Translations under genes and position numbers: made by a program
The notes under the pieces: generated by a model
Told to the model about the DNA's origin: nothing
Databases searched by the model: none
Seen by the model: only the letters and a program-made list of their open reading frames with translations
NCBI GenBank assembly: GCA_037176905.1
Contig: JBBBWG010007014.1
Coordinates: 1-25,773, forward strand
Length of the DNA stretch: 25,773 nt
Source: Azolla pinnata
Taxonomy: Eukaryota; Streptophyta; Polypodiopsida; Salviniales; Salviniaceae
Direction: 5' to 3'
Shown here: positions 20,845 to 25,773 of the stretch, one piece after another
Layout of the letters: each line of letters begins with the position of its first letter
Position numbering within the stretch: the first letter of the stretch is position 1

Positions 20845-21239
20845 TTAGGATGTCAGATCTAGGTCGCATCGAGTCTTGGCTCAATCAAGGTCTAGACTCT
20901 TAGTCAAACCCAACAAATCTCAGCTCAGTTTTGATCTCAATTACAACCACTACGCTTCGGTCTCGAATAATCATATAATGAATGTCCGCATTCATAGTCT
21001 ATTTGGACAGGTTATATTTATAATAAATGATAAGAGCTCTTACTCTAGCTTGACATATATAAGTCGAACATTGTACGGTCGTCTAAGTTGTTACCACTTT
21101 GTGAATATACTCTATTCTTAGCAGCTCTCTCTTTTACACACTCTCCTGTAATATGATTTCTTTTATTTATCTAGTTACCCATGCTTTAGCATACCTATAA
21201 ACTGTTGTAGCTCAGTTCCATTTGATGCTTTCTCTAATA
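20845..21239 (+). repeat. Possible 5' LTR of a copia element
   Basis: Immediately before a primer-binding-like site there is an AT-rich stretch with a TATA-like CATATATAAG at about 21052 and a pyrimidine-rich CTCTCTCTTTTACACACTCTCC downstream (about 21125-21146), as in an LTR U3-R-U5. A plausible start is TGTTAGGATG at 20845. No second LTR is present for comparison, so both borders are guesses. Confidence 0.35.
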
Positions 21240-21241
21240 GT

Positions 21242-23310
21242 TGGTATTAGAGCTAGGTGCGTCCGCTACATGTCGCCATTTGCTGCAACACTCTTGCTAT
21301 ATTTGAAGTTGACAAGTTCGTATGCCTTAGAGCAGATGTGGTGAAGTTTCATTGTACTAAAACATTCAGCTCGACAATTGCGAACCCGACTCTTATGAGA
21401 GAAAAACATATCATTGTTCATTGAGACAACACAATCATGCTCATCTTAACTTCCTGGACACACTACATTTGACGTCACTTGTATTTATATATAAGCCTAG
21501 TTTCTACAGAGATCTAGAGATGCATGTTGAAGCTTCCAAAAAGTTCTAGAACTTTTGGACCTTTTTAGAAATTTTTAGAACCTTTTATAATCATTAAAAC
21601 AAAATTCTGTTATTGTGAATTGATGTATTGGTTATACTACTTAATTATAAGAAAAAAAGTTAAGAGTTTAAATATGATCATGCCTTTTCTTACATTATCC
21701 TATTCCTTTCACATTCATACTCACTTCAAGTTGAATTTCATAGATCGATTCTATACAAATTGCTTTGATATCTAACTCATTCAAAACGAGTCTCAAGAAG
21801 TCCAATAGAACAGCCTTAAACTTCTAGAAGGAACTAATGTAAGAGGTTGTGCAACTAGATAGATCCTTACTAAAAATGAGAATATTGTACTAGAATACAA
21901 AGCCAATAAGTGGGTAAAGCTAGGCCAAGTAGCTTGTGCTACCATACGTACACATTTATTTGAGTCCGTGTATTACTCGGTTTAGTCATGCACAAAAACC
22001 CATGAACTGTGGGAGATATTATGGGACACATGCATGAAAAAGATGGTCGATACAAAGATATACCTGACTTTACAACATTCAGATTAAGAAATCAAACATG
22101 GTCACGACATACCGAAATGAGTATAAAGGCATTATTCCCCAATTTACAAGGAATTATGATCATCGTGCGAAACCTCATCACGATTGTATGCAATGCATTT
22201 GCTATAGCCATAAAGTACTCCTAGTTTACGAGCTCCATCTTGTCAAAAGATATTCGGGGGAAAACATCCGTACAAAACTTAGCTAGTGATGCATTCACAC
22301 TACGGAGTATAAGTGATTAAACAAACAATCATAAAAGAAGTTCCTTAAGAGGGCCGAGTAATGCAAAGAACCATAACAAGACTAGAGATCCACAAACGTG
22401 TAATTACTATAAGAAGTCGGGACACGTCAAACCCGAATGTCGAGACTTGAAAACAAATAATAATAAAAAACTCAAAAATCCAAGAATAAGGGCAACCATA
22501 ATGAGGAAGCACTGAACTTTTGCTCCATGCCTGTGACTTTTGATAACCCATGTATGTAATCACTTTGGAGGATCTGAACATCCTCACCATGGAAAGCATG
22601 ATCGAGACATGTTTTGCTCACAATTGAAGTTAAGATCCTCACCATGGAAAGCATGATCGAGACACGTTTTGCTCACAACCGAAGAAGCCACAAGCTGGCT
22701 ACTCAACTCAAGTGTTTCTTATCACCTGACGTAGTATCGATTGCAATTTTGATAATAAACTACGCAAAACTTCGATCTTGTTCATGTTGGGAATGCTCAA
22801 GATTGTACAATTATCGGCATTGGCACAATAAATTTGAACTTTCCGAGTGGCTATAATACACGTTCTAGAGCTACCATGGTCGTTATTCTTGATGTACTAA
22901 CTCGACAAAGTAAGCTTCCATGCTAGTTTTTACTTAGGAGGGTGGAGTCTCCACAAAAGAAACCTCTTGCTTGCTTATGACCCAAAAGTATATTCATTGT
23001 ACCCATTATAGGTTACACTTAGAGAATGTAACTTATTTCAGGTGAACAACCCATTGTTATCATTATGGTACGGAAGACTCGGTCACTAAAGCAAGTTCAC
23101 CATCACATACTTATTCAAGGTTGATTATATTATCAAACTTTATTTCGTGCACCATAAGTTTTGCGAGCACTGTCAATAAAGCAAGTTGTGGCTTTTCATC
23201 CAACAAGTGCGTAAAGAGAATCGAGTCTAGTTGGATATTTGTGGCCCAATGCCACAGTAGTCTCATGGCAGTGCATCATACTTTTTTGCGTTGTCGTGGT
23301 GTACACGGTA
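21242..23310 (+). mobile_element. Decayed Ty1/copia retrotransposon, 3' truncated
   Basis: TGGTATTAGAGC at 21242-21253 differs by one base from the initiator-Met tRNA binding site typical of copia elements. Downstream, in order on the plus strand: gag (THELWEILWDTC at about 22001-22036, then a zinc knuckle CNYYKKSGHVKPEC at 22399-22440 whose second Cys is now Tyr), a protease/pre-integrase junction segment (VHVGNAQDCTIIGIGTINL, from 22780), and the integrase HHCC region (LWYGRLGH at 23063-23086, HKFCEHC at 23153-23173, DICGPMP from 23234). Many stops and small shifts. Reverse transcriptase, RNase H and the 3' LTR are absent; copia sequence stops near 23310. Confidence 0.85.
22581..22684 (+). 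repeat. 55-base tandem duplication inside the copia remnant
   Basis: A 49-base block beginning TCCTCACCATGGAAAGCATG is present at 22581-22629 and again at 22636-22684, differing at three positions, all C/T. The duplication lies between the gag zinc knuckle and the protease/pre-integrase segment and happened after most of the decay. Confidence 0.9.
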
Positions 23311-23436
23311 CACCCCTTCCAAATAGTAAAAATATAAGCATAAATAACATATCAATAAATTAATATTATATGTGTATAAGATTAAGAGTTATCCACTACA
23401 CTAATGTCTTATAAGTGAAACTAGATGCATCAATAT

Positions 23437-23834
23437 GTGATAGAAACAATTCATGTGCATTTCATACAAGAAAAGCATGCATGCACGACATGTGTGCATG
23501 CACACATGCACAACTAGCATGCATGCACACATGCACAACTAGCATGCATGCATGACATGTGTGCATGCACGACTAGCATCTCTCTAGCTATATAAACAAG
23601 GCTAGTTAAAGCCTTGTTCATCAACTCTGGAATTCAGAAGATTATCATCAACTCTTCACTAGATCATCATTAGATCATTATCATTTGCCGAAGAAATTCT
23701 TGAAGATTAAACATTCAAGTCATTGCTATTGATCTAATACCTTTCTCTCATCCATACTCTACTTCTCCTCGTCCAAGACCCCAGTGGTCATCACCCAATT
23801 TACGCAAAGATCTGGCGTCGTACGACACGACACA
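23437..23834 (+). repeat. Putative LTR of a Ty3-like element
   Basis: A TATA box (CTATATAAAC, about 23588) follows a U3-like region, and the segment ends CACGACACA at 23834, two bases before a primer-binding-like TGGTGAACCTGACGTG (23837-23852). TGTGATAGAA at 23437 would give matching TGTG/CACA termini. The 5' border is inferred, and the tRNA primer was not identified. Gag starts 36 bases after the LTR. Confidence 0.5.
23475..23579. repeat. TGCATG-rich tandem repeat in the U3
   Basis: Three imperfect units, each beginning GCATGCATGCA and ending AACTAGCAT or GACTAGCAT, with CACATG or GACATGTGTG between. The sequence is almost entirely alternating purine-pyrimidine and rich in palindromes. It ends directly before the TATA box of the putative LTR, where promoter-like tandem repeats are commonly found. 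Confidence 0.85.
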
Positions 23835-23869
23835 AGTGGTGAACCTGACGTGAAGTAGGTGACAAGGAG

Positions 23870-24420
23870 ATGGAGAACCGGCTAGCAAAGATCAACATAA
23901 TAGTTATATTTGAGAGGATGCTTTAGGAGCAACGTGTGCAGTCAAAAGCTGCATCAACGGTTGAACGGATCGTGAAGCGCAACGGAGAATTCAATGGGAA
24001 GGATGTGTCTCGCTATTTGCTAGATTACAAGGCAGAGATGCTGCGATGCGGAGTCTCAAAGGGCTATTAGGTCATTTCTTTCAACTAGGAGGCTATAGAT
24101 CATCTTTAAAGGAGCCTCCGTGAGTTGCAACGACAACATCCGACTTGGCCAACGTTTGAAGAAACGTTAAAAACAACCTATGAATTGGAGGAATCTTCTA
24201 AGCCAACACGGAGGGGTTTCAAGGACTGGGTGGAGACTTCGAACAAAAGGTTGAAGGTCATCGAGGTGTTCTAAGAATTTAAGAGTCGCTTTGGGATGTT
24301 ATCTGCACGCGATCAAGCGGTCCTTGTGGCGGATGTCACGGAACAAGCACAGAAACAGAGTGGAGGGACAATGGAGATCAAGGGAGGGATAACGGAAGAG
24401 ATGACGGAAGAGACAAGGGT
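23870..24420 (+). pseudogene. Ty3-like gag pseudogene
   Basis: From ATG at 23870 a single frame runs without frameshift for about 184 codons to 24420. It reads a gag-like protein: NGKDVSRYLLDYKAEMLRCG, HPTWPTFEETLKTTYELEES, GFKDWVETSNKRLKVIEVF, then SRFGMLSARDQAVLV. Five in-frame stops interrupt it (23924, 24068, 24086, 24107, 24272); most look like C-to-T changes of CAG or CAA codons. It is cut at 24420 by the LTR of a second, opposite-strand element. No protease, RT or integrase of this element is present. Confidence 0.75.
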
Positions 24421-24789
24421 TGATTCCCGTAACTGGTGTTGTTCACCTTGATTCTACTCAAGGTGAACACGAGTATTTATACAAGAATGTCTGGGCTTGC
24501 ATGGAGCTAGAGTAGAGGATGAACACACGGAAGCTAAGAATATTTGTGGTCGCATGTGGTTTAAGGTGGACGTTTCTAGAAGCGTTCGCATGTAGCTAGC
24601 AAGAGAAGAGCGGCATGATACAACAACATGGGTCCCCAATATCTCACATAACGTTTTCGGAGTGAGTATGCCTAGTATAAGAGCACCTGCAGTCATACTA
24701 TTCAAAATGTAAATGGTTCAGCTTGTGTTAGTGAGTATGCCTAGTATAAGAGCACCTGCAGTCATACTATTTAAAATGTAAATGGTTCA
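24421..24789 (-). repeat. 3' LTR of a minus-strand chromovirus
   Basis: Bounded by TG...CA. On the minus strand it starts TGAACCATTT at 24789, directly after a polypurine tract (AAGAGGGCGGCAGG, 24803-24790), and ends GGGAATCA at 24421. It contains TATAAATA at 24481-24474, followed by a perfect 11-bp inverted repeat, GTTCACCTTGA with TCAAGGTGAAC (24441-24468), where transcription would begin. Its 5' end is tandemly duplicated. The position downstream of the integrase reading frame fits a 3' LTR; the partner LTR lies beyond the window. Confidence 0.75.
24662..24789. repeat. 69-base tandem duplication at the LTR terminus
   Basis: The block from GTGAGTATGCCTAGTATAAG to AAATGGTTCA occurs at 24662-24720 and 24731-24789, period 69, with a single C/T difference. 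Because the minus-strand LTR begins TGAACC, the duplication includes the terminus itself, so a second potential LTR end lies 69 bases inside. Confidence 0.9.
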
Positions 24790-24850
24790 CCTGCCGCCCT
24801 CTTAGGTCTCCGCCAAGCTTGAGTGGGTATCGTTGATGAAAGTTGTGAAT

Positions 24851-25640
24851 TGCTTAAGGAGCATTTCGCAAATGTATAACTGGTTCCCAAGTGGCTTCGG
24901 AAATCGAGTAACCTTTCCACATGACCAAATATTGAAGCTGACAACGACGTACCCGGGAGTCAAGGATCTGTTCGACCTCGTACTCGTCACCTGACGACAA
25001 CTCCACGGGTGGTGGTGGGGAAGGTTGTTGTCCGGGGATCTGAGAAGAGTGATACATTTCGAGGAGTGAAACATGAAAGACGTTGCGAATGCCAAGGTGT
25101 TGAGGAAGCTCGAGGCGAAACGCTACTGGATTAATGCGCTCAATGATACGAAAGGGTTCTAACCTCTTATAGTCCAATTTAGAACAAGGACGTGTTGTAG
25201 CAATGTGACGACGTAGTAACCAAACCATGTCGCCAACTGCAAAGGCTGGTGTAGCGGATTGAAGATGATCGACTTAATCCTTGTACCAATCACTAGAAAT
25301 ACTTCATTCGAGAGAGAAATCATGATGTACCTCTTGTAAAGTGCGAGCTCGTGCTTCTGTAGAGGGATTGACGGAACTCGCAAGAATGGAAAGACTGAAG
25401 CGCGGGTGGAACCCATAGTTTGTAAAGAAAGGGGAAACCTTCGTAAACGCATGTAGAGTGTTATTGTAGGTGAATTCGGCTAAGGGAAGGAAGTCGACCC
25501 AATCATCTTGTTGGTAGCTAATGGTACACCGGAGGTACTGTTCAAGGACTTGGTTGACCCTCTCAGTGTTGGGGACGAAGGTCGTCAGGCGGAACAAGCG
25601 CTGGCTTCCAACAGTATGGTGGAAGCGTCAAGAAGTCGGT
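24851..25640 (-). pseudogene. Chromovirus (Ty3) integrase fragment with chromodomain
   Basis: Minus strand, C-terminal part of a Pol polyprotein. 25597-25304 reads the end of the integrase core (TERVNQVLEQYLRC, DWVDFLPLAEFTYNN). 25228-24854 reads the C-terminal domain with a GPF-like KRLEPFRIIE module, RNVFHVSLLEMYH, and a chromodomain EYEVEQILD...LQYLVMWKGY...ATWEP (24985-24857). Chromodomains direct integration into heterochromatin. The core just before TERVNQ is shortened and shifted, stops lie between 25304 and 25229, and a TAA at 24853 interrupts the tail. The catalytic residues and RT are not in the window, so the copy is inactive as seen. Confidence 0.88.
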
Positions 25641-25773
25641 TGATGCTTAGAGAACATCAGATCTGAAGGAGGTGGCTTCAGATCTGAACCAGTCAGGTGG
25701 CGGCCAAAGACACGAGAGAGTAGGAGAGAGAGAGATAGGCACAAAATGGAACTTTACCATTAACTGAGTTGGA
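25641..25773. other. Unassigned right edge
   Basis: Not recognisable as integrase. It contains the 12-base palindrome TTCAGATCTGAA with a second partial copy CAGATCTGAA (about 25659-25687) and a GAGA run (25720-25737). It may be a further insertion interrupting the pol fragment. Confidence 0.4.

Overview
The window reads as nuclear DNA from a land plant. It has intron-rich genes with GT-AG introns, a class VIII myosin (a streptophyte-specific class), a plant-type PP2C with a C-terminal Cys/His extension, Ty1/copia and Ty3/chromovirus retrotransposons, and teloboxes. I cannot name the species. No bacterial, CRISPR, tRNA or rRNA features were seen.

Layout. 1-1300: low-complexity DNA, a CCAT/TGCATG minisatellite (about 1-800) followed by a CAT/CAC microsatellite (about 930-1290). 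1300-1780: probable promoter, leader or intron with a telobox, a six-base telomere-like run and short tandem repeats. 1780-12019 (+): a class VIII myosin that I could assemble from 23 exons in a consistent reading frame, about 1360 codons, with an unresolved amino end. 12020-13983: intergenic. 13984-17513 (-): a complete 8-exon, 428-residue PP2C phosphatase, convergent (tail to tail) with the myosin. Two of its introns hold decayed tandem repeats. 17514-18342: its leader and promoter, including a TATA-like site and a (TAA)n run. 18343-19197: a compound of inverted repeats that looks like non-autonomous DNA transposons. 19200-20840: no gene seen, two short tandem repeats. About 20845-23310 (+): a badly decayed, truncated Ty1/copia element. 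23437-24420 (+): LTR and gag of a Ty3-like element with five in-frame stops. 24421 to about 25640 (-): a chromodomain Ty3 element (3' LTR, polypurine tract, integrase tail) apparently inserted into that gag.

Function. The two recognisable genes are unrelated. The myosin is an actin motor with head, four IQ motifs and an acidic or coiled tail, typical of cortical and plasmodesma-associated myosins. The phosphatase is a metal-dependent Ser/Thr phosphatase with a putative zinc-binding C-terminus. The right third of the window is a nested graveyard of transposable elements.

I found no new multi-gene system. The points most worth checking are the myosin's acidic N-terminal extension and unresolved start, its 14-base microexon, the PP2C Cys/His tail, the inverted-repeat compound at 18.3-19.2 kb, and the nested retrotransposons with their duplicated LTR terminus.
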